DNA of 60,000 nt, taken from assembly GCA_030704615.1 (NCBI GenBank), contig CM060733.1, positions 43,588,001-43,648,000 of the forward strand, given 5' to 3'. Origin of the DNA: Takakia lepidozioides (Eukaryota; Streptophyta; Takakiopsida; Takakiales; Takakiaceae). The notes under the pieces were generated by a model, which saw nothing but the letters and a program-made list of their open reading frames with translations, made no database searches and had not been told where the DNA came from. This document shows positions 41,456 to 50,930 of this stretch, piece after piece (position 1 is the first letter of the stretch; each line of letters starts with the position of its first letter). The translations under genes and the position numbers were made by a program.

Positions 41456-44064
41456 ATCCATCCAAGAGAACTGAATTCCAAGCACAAGTTTACCACTGAG
41501 CGACTATGGATTCATCGCTACAAAAAACCTGCATGGGTAGAAGGTCCACTGGAAGGAGCTGCAGCACAGTCCATGGAATCAGGCACCACCACTATGACCA
41601 CTGCTTCTGGAAGAGGACTAAGAGGAATCCACATGATAGCTTCTGGCACTTCTGGGAATGTGAGGACATTGTGTGAGGCAGGACAACTGAAAGAGGCTAT
41701 GCACATTTTGAACAAAGGCTTTTCTGTAGCCTCTGATACTTACGTCTGTCTATTGCATAAGTGCATCAAGATGAAAAACCTAGCAGTGGGAAAGCAGGTT
41801 CATGCCCACATTATCCAAAGTGGATTGAAGCCAAACTTGTTTCTACACAATGCCCTTGTTGACATGTATGTCAAGTGTGGGAGCCTTGGGGATGCATACC
41901 GAGTGTTTGAAAAAATGCCTGAACGAAATACCTTTTCATGGACTGTAATGATGGCAGGATATACCAAGCATGGTTTGGTAGGAATGCCTTGGACACCTAT
42001 GAGCAAATGATACAGGACGGGGTGAAACCTGACCAGGTCACGTTTGTTTGTGTTTGCAATGCGTGTGCGAGCCTGGCAGCCCTGGAAAAGGGCAAAGAAG
42101 TCCATGCTGAGATTGAGAAAGCTGGAATTGTACCAAATATGATTCTGAGCAGTACCCTGGTGGACATGTATGCCAAATGCGGTAGCATCAAGGATGCGAA
42201 GGGAGTGTTCGACAATATGGCTGGACGAAATGTAGTCTCATGGAGTGCAATGATTGCAGGATATGCCGAGCATGGGTGCGGGGTGGAGGCTTTGGAGACA
42301 TACGAGCAAATGATGTGGGAAGGGGTGACACCCAACCAGGTCACGTTCGTTTGCGTTCTCAAGGCATGTGCCAGCCTGGCAGCCCTAGACAAGGGCAAAG
42401 AGGTCCATGCTGACATCATGAGAACTGGAATTGTGCCGAATGTTATCTTGTACACCACCCTCGTGGACATGTATGCTAAATGTGGGAGCATTGAGGATGC
42501 AAAGGGAGTGTTTGACAATATGGCTGAACAAAATGTGGTGTCGTGGAGTGCGATGATCACAGGATATGCCCAGCATGGGTGCGGGATGGAGGCTTTGGAG
42601 ACCTATGAGCAAATGCTGCAAGCAGGGGTGACACCCAACGAGGTCACATTCATTTCTGTTCTCAAGGCTTGTGCCAGCCTGGCTGCCCTGGAAAAGGGCA
42701 AAGGGGTCCATGCTGACATCAAGAAAGCTAGAATCGCACCCAATGTCATTCTGAATACTACCCTTGTGGACATGTATGCCAAATGCGGGAGCATTTATGA
42801 TGCAGAGGTAGTGTTTGAAAACATGGCTGAACGAAATGTGGTGTCCTGGAATGCGATGATCGCAGGATATGCCCAGCATGGGTGCGGGATGGAGGCTTTG
42901 GAGACCTATAAGCAAATGATGGGGAAAGGGGTGAAGCCGGACCAGGTCACATTTGTTTGCATTTGCAATGCGTGTGCAAGCCTGGCAGCCCTGGAGAAGG
43001 GAAAGAAGGTCCATGCTGACATCATGAAAGCTGAAATTGTGCCAGATATCACACTGAGGAATACCCTCATGGACATGTATGCCAAATGTGGGAGCATCGA
43101 GGATGCAAGGGGAGTGTTTGACAATATGACTGAACGAAATGTGGTGTCATGGAGTGCAATGATTGCAGGATACGCCCAGCATGGATGTTGCAGGGATGCC
43201 CTGCAACTATTTGAAGGAATGCAGAAGGAAGGTGTGAGGCCGAACAGTATCACTTATATCGGCGTTCTTCAGGCATGTAGCCATGGGGGCCTCGTGGATG
43301 AAGGCAGATACTACTTTGATTCCCTGAGTCAAGATCATGGCCTCACTCCTACAGTGGAGCACTTTGGCTGCATGGTGGACCTTCTTGGCCGTGCGGGGCA
43401 ATTGGACGAGGCCAAGGACTTCATTAGGAAAGTGCCAGTCCAACCTGATGCTGTGGTGTGGAAAGCCTTGCTTGGTGCCTCCCGAATTCATAACAATGTT
43501 GAGGTGGCCGAACGTGCGGCAAAATCTATTCTCAAATGGGATCAACAGGATTCTACAACTTATGTGTTGCTGTTAAATATCTATGCTGCAGCTGGCAGGT
43601 GGGACGATACCGCAAAGGTTAGAAAAATGATGACAGTCAGAGGTGTCAAAAAGCACCCAGGTTACTGCTGCATTGAGGTTGGCAGCACGGTGCACACATT
43701 TGTTGTAGATGATGAATTGCATCCACAAATTGAGGAAATCCATGCTGAGCTGAGAAGATTGTCTGAGGAGATGAAGGAGGCAGGGTACATGCCTGACACG
43801 CGCTTTGTATTGCACAATATGGAGGAGGAGCAAAAGGAATTGTCTCTTTGTCACCACAGTGAGAAGCTGGCCATTGCTTTTGGGCTGATCAGCACAGCCC
43901 CAGGGACACCTCTTTGTGTCATCAAGAACCTTCGGGTGTGTGGCGACTGCCACATGGCCACCAAGTTTATCTCAAAGATTGTTGGGCGCACGATCGTTGT
44001 ACGGGATGCCAACCGTTTTCACCACTTCAAAGATGGGGTTTGTTCTTGTGGGGAGTACTGGTAG
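41456..44064 (+). pseudogene. PPR-E-DYW editing factor with N-terminal PDF half-motif, copy A; one frameshift
   Basis: The exon begins after GGGTGCAG; its first residues IHPRELNSKHK...LW...P-A-W-V-E-G complete the PDF motif started at 41145-41205. PPR repeats follow: five P-L-S modules of about 101 residues, each with [11 protein letters not shown] and [11 protein letters not shown]-type text, then L2/S2 ([15 protein letters not shown]), E/E+ ([15 protein letters not shown]) and a DYW domain with PG box HPG, HSEKLA, CGDCH and the C-S-C-G-E-Y-W end. The zinc and Glu residues of the cytidine-deaminase core are present, so C-to-U editing would be expected of an intact protein. A base is missing at about 41966-41980 (T-K-H-G then frame loss), so 41456-42010 and 41965-44064 are in different frames. 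The rest is open for about 700 codons. Target organelle: inferred from family. Confidence 0.88.
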
Positions 44065-44995
44065 AATGATGTATTACAATTGAGGTGTGAATAGCTTCAT
44101 TCATTAAACTGCTTGGTTCCACCATTCCCTGGAAATGTTGGCAGGTGGCGTGGGACTTATGTTACATATCAGCCGTTGAGGAGTGAATGAGTAGATTCCC
44201 AGAGGTACCCACCAGGAGGTGGAAACTGAATTAGCTAATGTCCCCACAACCTGGAGTTAACATGGAGGTGAGTCAGAGCTTAGGGGAAGCTCCATCCACA
44301 CTATTCTGTTTGGACTCATCTTCGTGTTCTGCTTTAGTGGGCCTTGGAATCCAGTTCCCCAACTACTGTGAGTTACATCGTGTGACACATGGCTCTGAAG
44401 GCATTGCACAGAGTTCCTTTTGTTACATGCTACCCACAAACCCTTTTTCACAGCACGCAGGAGATTTTCATGAAATGTGGATTTCCTGCAGAAATGATGA
44501 GAAATTTGTAAAATAAGTGAAAATACAGAGACAGAAACCGGGGTTGAGGGGGTATAGGGGAAAACCTACACAGCCCTCCAGTTTCGGTTACTCATATTAG
44601 GCCCTCTAAGTCCATGAAGACGATGGGACTCTTCCGCTAGGGGGAATGTACAATGTATTGTGATGGTCGATTAATTTTCCGATTCTTTCTACTACGCTGA
44701 CACTGATGACGGCGAGGGACTCCTTGACCTGGCCGCTGGGGTATAAGGGGGACTAGATATAGGGGAAACCACTCGTGCACACTCGATGTCCGAAGAACTT
44801 TCAGTGTTCTCTCCTTCTCACTCTATCTTTCCCAAACTTCTAGTTTCTGAGTTTGACTCTGGACTCAAGGCTGGGTTTTTCCCTAGCAAATGATTACGGA
44901 CGGTTTCTCTAGCCATTCTTCTTTGTAACCTGGTGTCAAACGATATGCTATCCAGGCTTGGGAGTGTGTTTCTCGATCCTGAGCTAGACATACAC
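44065..44995. other. No gene; 3' flank of PPR copy A and unassigned DNA
   Basis: Nothing coding recognised. 44540-44800 contains two GGGGTATA(A/G)GGGG boxes (44549, 44738) and GATATAGGGGAAA, looking like LTR or promoter debris, but no ends could be fixed. Confidence 0.35.
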
Positions 44996-45546
44996 TCACT
45001 GTTGTACCGGCGAAGATTCTCTTGCCTTAGTCTGTACTGAAGGACCTATATTTCCTTGAACTACCATGTCAGGAATAAATGAGGTCAAATCTGCATACCT
45101 TCCATGGAACCGTGGCGATGGAGGCACATCAGTGTGCAATCTTCCAGGTATCTTCCAATCTTCAGGTGGTCGAGGTATGCTGCAATACCTACACTCATCC
45201 AGTCTACGCACATAATGGGACGCCAAGAGCTGGCATACTTGACAATGAGTGAAGAAATCTACCTGCCACCTTAAGTGTGCTGTGAAGGAAAACCTGGGGT
45301 GCAAGGCCCCTAGGTATATCCCCGGGCACGAACAATATGGCCAGTTAAGCCTGTCGTTACACCAGTAGAAATGCTCCGGTGTGTCTGTTGATGAGGTTCA
45401 CACCAAACCCGTTCGTCTATCCACCCTTTCTTGATGGCTTTCCGTTGAGCTAAGCGATCGATGTACGCTTCTATTATAAGTTGAATTTCTGGTTCATGTT
45501 GCCAGAATCTGTTTCGAATCCTCTTGATCCTAGCCTCAAAAGTCAT
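44996..45546 (-). CDS. Unrecognised ORF pair, module 2 of a two-module protein
   Basis: Two consecutive - strand frames (45546-45310, 45304-44996) separated by a stop and frame change at about 45305. The first starts M-T-F-E-A-R-I-K-R; the second has A-H-L-R-W-Q-V and H-C-Q-V-C-Q-L-L. The next ORF upstream shows L-S-F-E-A-R-V and A-H-L-A-W-Q-V ... C-C-P-L-C in the same order, so the two are diverged copies of one domain. No known family recognised. It may be part of a retrotransposon, given the primer-site-like sequence at 46841. Confidence 0.4.
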
Positions 45547-45718
45547 ACCTACTTTAGAAATTCATGCGGCAAATTCTTATCACTCCAAAGCATGATGTGG
45601 ATGACGTTTTAGATTTCAAGCATTGCATTGATTGTGCCAACTGACGAACATGGTTAAATGAAATGGAAAGCATAATGCAACTGCGGGGTCTTCCCCGATT
45701 GCTGGAGGCAGCTTTTAC

Positions 45719-46615
45719 CTATTCTGTTGCTGGCAAGTCCTCGTCTATTCCCATAGGTGACCCTGGTGCTGAGGTCCAAGGAGAGCTGCTAGCGGAAGAA
45801 ATAGCATGCACTATCTTTAAGGGGATGATAGGGAAGAAACTGGTGGGGATTTCCCGTGCAAAGTAAAATGGCGGTGGCCACTCTGGGTCCGCAATGACGC
45901 CTTGAGGAGCTGCTGAAGGAAGACCTTCAATCCAAGTAATATCATGTATGGTCGGCGCCACGTCCAATCGGCCGTCAGTGATCAATTCAATGATCAATGT
46001 TGTTGCACTTGCACTGCGGCTGTTGTAAAATCTGGGTGGACAGATATAGGTGATGGTAGTGTTCGGGTGAGGCAGGCGTTCCTCTACCTCCAGATAGTCT
46101 TCTAATCCACACCCAAACAACCAACACATCCAATCAAAAGGAAGGTCAATAAAACTCTTCTTGGTTAGATAGGAGATAGCTTCTCCAGACCTTCGGATAG
46201 TGGGACGGGGACGATGAAAATCGATTCCCTCGTCAGCAATGGTTCGACATAGAGGGCAACACCCTAAATACGCCACTTGCCAGGCGAGATGTGCTTCGAG
46301 CGAGGATTGCACGTCGAGGTTCCCTAAGAAGGAGGGTTGGCAACATCCAGGCCAACGCGTATTGAACCTGAAAAATGAAGAGATGGGAGAGGTAAGAGCC
46401 CTGTCTCCCAACGGCCCTACTTTGGCCAAAATCCAATACCCACGGTACTCTTCGGCGATGTCCAAGATACGTCTGCGCATTAATCTGCAGACCACAATGG
46501 CATCTTCTGTCCGCACTTCGCCGGATCGGGTGCCTGAAACAACACGATATAGGCCCACAACGCGAGCCTCAAATGACAAGTGGAAACGATGGGCTGCAAT
46601 CTGGTTGATGATCAT
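45719..46615 (-). CDS. Unrecognised 298-codon ORF, module 1
   Basis: A long open frame with natural composition. Features: F-E-A-R-V-V-G-L-Y-R near residue 15, R-R-R-I-L-D-I-A-E-E-Y helix, A-H-L-A-W-Q-V at about 110, a CX2C pair CCPLC at about 120, an aromatic-rich W-M-C-W-L-F-G-C-G stretch and an acidic, Ser/Pro-rich tail. It lies on the same strand as, and 170 bp upstream of, the module-2 ORF, whose text partly repeats it. It does not resemble Gag, Pol or any transposase I know. A possible primer site 226 bp upstream makes an LTR-element ORF plausible. Function unknown. Confidence 0.45.
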   Translation of the reverse strand: MIINQIAAHRFHLSFEARVVGLYRVVSGTRSGEVRTEDAIVVCRLMRRRILDIAEEYRGYWILAKVGPLGDRALTSPISSFFRFNTRWPGCCQPSFLGNLDVQSSLEAHLAWQVAYLGCCPLCRTIADEGIDFHRPRPTIRRSGEAISYLTKKSFIDLPFDWMCWLFGCGLEDYLEVEERLPHPNTTITYICPPRFYNSRSASATTLIIELITDGRLDVAPTIHDITWIEGLPSAAPQGVIADPEWPPPFYFAREIPTSFFPIIPLKIVHAISSASSSPWTSAPGSPMGIDEDLPATE

Positions 46616-46840
46616 GCTGCACCTCCAGGATTGCCATAACGTTAGTCCTCACAATGACTTGTCTCAAAATTCTCATGCAAGAGAATCTAATCAATATGAT
46701 CATGGGGTTCCTCGACCTCCACGTGATGAAGTAACTTCATGAATAAGCAATAAAGCAAAAAGCAAGAAAGAACTAGCACAAGGACAAATATCATTACTTC
46801 ATCCATAAGTACTTTGAGAGGCCCTGACTTTTACCTACCT

Positions 46841-46859
46841 CCTGGCAGACGCACCAAAA
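46841..46859 (-). other. Possible primer-binding site of a - strand LTR element
   Basis: On the - strand TTTTGGTGCGTCTGCCAGG follows ...CTCGTCATA. The TTTGGTGC(C)GTCTG pattern is seen after LTRs of some plant gypsy elements. LTR limits were not found, so this is tentative. Confidence 0.3.
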
Positions 46860-47196
46860 TATGACGAGCCCCGGTTGCGCGCGGCCAGGGTGACGACATA
46901 CTAGCCTAAGGGGTCGTGACAAGTTGCGGTGTAGGTTGGGCTCAACGAACCGCCTACCCGGCTGCGGTAAGTGCAAGGGTCCTTGGCAGCTATGGACGGA
47001 TCTAGATAGTCTAACTTCCTACCGGCAAAGCAAATCTTAACAACTCTACTTCACAAGGCGATTTGCGTTTCCTAGTCCTACGTTTTGTTTATGGGTTTTC
47101 TATGTCTTTAATCGTAATTGCCTTCCAAGTCTTTGTTTATTACTACTTCCTACATGTCTGGACTCACCGCATTCACTGCTAAAGGAGGGTCGGAGC

Positions 47197-48510
47197 TCAC
47201 CGTCCGCCAAGCACACAAGGCCTCCCGAATACTGGCTCGTTCATCCTGGTATATGACAGAAAACCCAAAAACTCAGCATCGGACTCACTAGCAGCAGACT
47301 CACGAGCAGACTCACCAGCATCGTGGCACAGAACAAAGGAACCAGCCGACTCCAGGGACTGACGAGCAAGTCCACAAGCAGGGGACTGACCAGCAAGTCC
47401 ACAAGCAGACTGATGCAGCAGACCAAGCAGGTAGACTGAACCAGCAGACTCTATGACAACAGACACCAACTGTGGGGACAGACTGGGCATTACCTCGTCG
47501 TCGTCATCGACACATACGTCCTCCTCATCTTCAAGGGAGCTCAACCAATTTTCCTCCGCCGCTCGGATGGTTCTGCTGAGCTGTTCGGACTGGGCGAAAC
47601 TGTAGAAAAAACGGAAGAAGTCTGGATCGTCCACTGGTGGGCACACCGATGGGAGAAGCCCAAATGGTATGAGGCGCAATGTGCCAGGACAGACTCCATT
47701 GGTAGTCTCTTTCGACTGGACTTCGTCCACGTGAACCCTCGACTAGTCAGGCAAGACAATGTCGACGGGAGATGAGACACCTCCCAGACCTGCAAATTCA
47801 TCATTCTGAATGATGTCTGCAGACGGCTCAGCAGACTGGCTCTCACTCGAAGTACTGATGGTCTATGTCTGCTGCGTAGACCGTCTCCCTGGCACAGCCC
47901 ATGACACTTCCCGACTGCCTTGGGGACGAGTCTGTTGTTGAGATTTCGCCCTCGCCTCCCGAGCAGACCTTGCAGCCTTTTCTCTTTCCTTCTTCTAGGC
48001 CCCATCACTAAGTTTCCTTTTGCTGGGAGCCACAGGCGATGGCGATGTCAGGTCATGCACATCTTGCATTGAAACATCCGAACCCACCCCATACCGTGCG
48101 CGCACCTCCGCCAAAGTGCGGGCCTTTGGGTTTGCGCCACGGAGTCTGGCGGGTGGCCGCATTCACCACCCTCATTGAACTTTGAAGTGGCCACAACTTG
48201 AAGCCAGGTGGGATATAGCGCTTGTTTTTGCAACCGTGTCAACACAATGGCGGTTTAGCTGCACTTTGTCCTTGATAATTTCACTACAGAAGGGACAGTG
48301 GAGCTTATCCTTCTACCAATTGGAGTCTGCAGGCTTGATTGCGCAGAGGTCTAAGAATGCTTCGACTATTTTTGCATCATACTCCTCAGGTGAGTACCAG
48401 TACCTTCGCTCCTTTAGCCTGGACTTGTGCATGAAATGCAACCAGTCTGCTCCACCCTTTGCACAAGCATCCTCCATGGCTGCAGAATCAGACAAGAGAT
48501 GCAGCGGCAA
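47197..48510 (-). pseudogene. Decayed ORF with CPFC zinc-finger-like motif
   Basis: One continuous - strand frame from about 48510 to 47197, broken by six stops: TAG after the A-D-S-N-W segment, two TGA near 48175, TAG near 47997, 47876 and 47742. Seen: W-L-H-F-M-H-K-S-R-L-K-E-R-R-Y-W-Y, then LHCPFCSEIIKDKVQLNRHC (C-x2-C...H-C), a long polar Ser/Gln-rich linker and an acidic end with R-L-I-P-F-G-L-L-P. All six stops are one C-to-T step from CAG or CGA codons. Family unknown; a DNA-binding transposon or host protein are both possible. The last third is part of the CAGACT-motif field. Confidence 0.5.
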
Positions 48511-49860
48511 TGAGCGACAGACAGACTAAGAATAAGAAAGCAGAGAAGAGAGGAAAAGAGAATGGAAAGAAACCACAAAAGCACAAAGCACAAAGAGAAA
48601 GCTCACCGGGCAACAGACGACGGTTGTTGCGACGATTCGGTGCTCACGCGACTGTCCGCGCCTCGAAAACCTAACACGCACAAAAGACCAATGGGAGGTG
48701 GACGGGCCCTAAACGAAATAGTGCGAAAGAAGTCCAGCAGGAAGTGGACCCTGCATGTGCAGAGTGACGTGGCGAGATTTCACTGGCGCCCCTTTTTGGC
48801 CGCCATCGCATTAAATAGTTGCAGACCCCTCACACGTGCTGGCGGTATGCCACTGCACGGACAGTCCAGCAAATGGGATGAGTGGGACTATCGTCAGTCT
48901 GTCGTCGTCGCATTCATCAAGTCCAGCAGACTTACTCCTGATGACAAAGACGGCCGAGCAGACCCAGTACCCTCCACAACAAACTCATATGCCACCGCAA
49001 GGACAGACTGACGACTGAGGTTAAGCGGACTGACGAAGAGACTAAGGCGAGTGTGGAGTCTGGTGCGGAGTCTGATGATGTGCCGGGACGTGACTGGGCC
49101 TCTTTACCGCCGTCGCTGCATTTATTGCGTCCAGCAGACTTAAACCTAATGACATAACGGCCGAACAGACCCACTGCAAACAAACTTGCGCAACAACAGA
49201 CTTGTATGTCACTGCACGGACATTCCAGCAGACGGAAGGTTCAACAGACTGACGAAGAGACTAGCACAGAGTAATTTGTGCGACAACAGACTGATTTCTA
49301 ACAGAGTAATATCCCAAAAGACAAAGTATCCCCTAGGCGGCCGGGTGATACGGGAGTAAACCGTAAACCGCGTCCAACAGACTTACACGTGATAATAATC
49401 ACGGCTCAACAGACCCAGCGCAAACAGACTTGCGCCACAATAGACTGACTTTGTGACAGTCCAGCTGACTGATATCGGAAGAGATGGACAGACCAGCAGT
49501 CCGACGGCTCAGCAGACTCACGGCAATGTGGATAATTAAAAGGTAGTAGTTAAACAGACTCATATCCGAAGAGACGGACTTCCAGCTGACCAACGGTTCA
49601 ACAGACTCACGAGAGAAGAGACTTCGGGGATAAGACGAGAGAAGACACTTCGGAATTCGGCAGGCAGTGACGGCCCAGTAATCCAGTGAAGAACAGACTC
49701 ACGCCACACCAGACTTGTATCCTTACAGACCAACAGTCCAGCAGACCAGACTGATATCCCATCAGAACCACGCTTGGCATCGCCGTCATGCCGTGGTTGC
49801 ATTTCATCCGTCCAGCAGACTTGCATATGCCCATACTCATGGCACAACACACTGCTTAGA
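47270..49860. repeat. Field of dispersed CAGACT motifs
   Basis: The hexamer CAGACT and close forms (CAGACC, GGACTG, AGACTGA), often within TCCAGCAGACT or CAACAGACT, recur dozens of times at irregular spacing from 47287 to 49815, and again as GGACTGG/CAGACT at 50617-50760. There is no fixed period. Such dense, irregular short motifs resemble subterminal transposase-binding repeats of large DNA transposons, but no ends were found. Confidence 0.6.
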
Positions 49861-50020
49861 GAAAGTACTGACAAAGACGCAGTCGAAGAGCCTGTTGATC
49901 CACGCACATTTGCAGTCGTAAGGACCTCGAACTTCCACAAGCAACGTGAATCCACATCTCTCAGGCTACGTCTCCTTTCCCAGTTTTTCAAGGAGACGGT
50001 AGTGGTTGAGATGTGATGTT

Positions 50021-50227
50021 TCAGGAGGTGCATCTAGATGTTTGAGGACCTTCGGACTGGATCCTGTTCCGTTCACACTCTCCGCAGTTCCCAGACATGT
50101 GGTGGCAGAGACGTCCTCCCCTGAATAGTTTCATCGGTGGACATAAATTCTGCAATGTATACACGTCCCCACGTGCATATGCTTCCGCGATTTCCGCTAT
50201 CGTGTTACCAATGGTTTCTTGCTCCAT
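50021..50227 (-). CDS. Short hypothetical ORF
   Basis: 68 codons starting MEQETIGNTIAEIAEAYARG, a regular amphipathic helix followed by a Cys-containing segment (C-P-P-M and G-N-C-G-E-C). It may be one exon of an unrecognised gene. There is no supporting neighbour. Confidence 0.2.
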   Translation of the reverse strand: MEQETIGNTIAEIAEAYARGDVYTLQNLCPPMKLFRGGRLCHHMSGNCGECERNRIQSEGPQTSRCTS

Positions 50228-50579
50228 ACGAAGGAGCTCGGACTTGGAGACACACTACAAACCGTAAATGCATGCAATTTTTCCACATATCGTCCTAAAA
50301 AATAAGCACGTCAGCACAAAACGAAGGCGAAAATAGTGGAAGCATATGCACGATGGTGGCTGTAGAGCCCCGCCAGCCCTCTCATGTTCAGGCACACCCT
50401 TCATCGTCATTAAAATCGCCATAAACAAGAAGAACAACCGCATGCGTGCAAAGTCACCTCCGCAACATTGGACAACAAAGAGCCGCAAGAACGAGACAAC
50501 AAGAACGAGTGGGCGAGTTCGTGGCAGGGTGTTACGATCTTCCATGCCCTAAACATGGATGGCGCGGATGGGTTTCTCA

Positions 50580-50900
50580 TAATGGACGATCTAGATCCTT
50601 CGGCCGGCGCGGACTGGCAGACTGGGGGCAGCAGACGGGCATAGCGGACTGTTGGGTGGACTTGTGGGGACTGGCACAGTGGACTGGCATGCACAGCAGA
50701 CTGGCCAGCAGACTTGCGGTTTGGCGGACTGAGGGGAACTGGACTCACGGGCAGCGGACTGGGGGCGCGCCGGAGCGCGGGCGGGGGTGGGTGGGGCCGC
50801 GGCAGCAGGTGGGCGACCGCGCGCAGCGGCGGGCGGGGGGGTCCGGGTGGGGGGAGCCGGGCGTCCGTGCGCAGGGCCCACCGGTCAGCTCGCGCGTGCG
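50580..50900. other. GC-rich low-complexity stretch
   Basis: Strongly G-rich on the + strand (for example GGGCGGGGGTGGGTGGGG at 50780-50797), with several G-runs that could form quadruplexes. All ORFs here are compositional artefacts (Arg/Gly/Pro-rich in every frame). Confidence 0.6.
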
Positions 50901-50930
50901 CCATAACGTCCCAATTATTGTAAAATGAGA

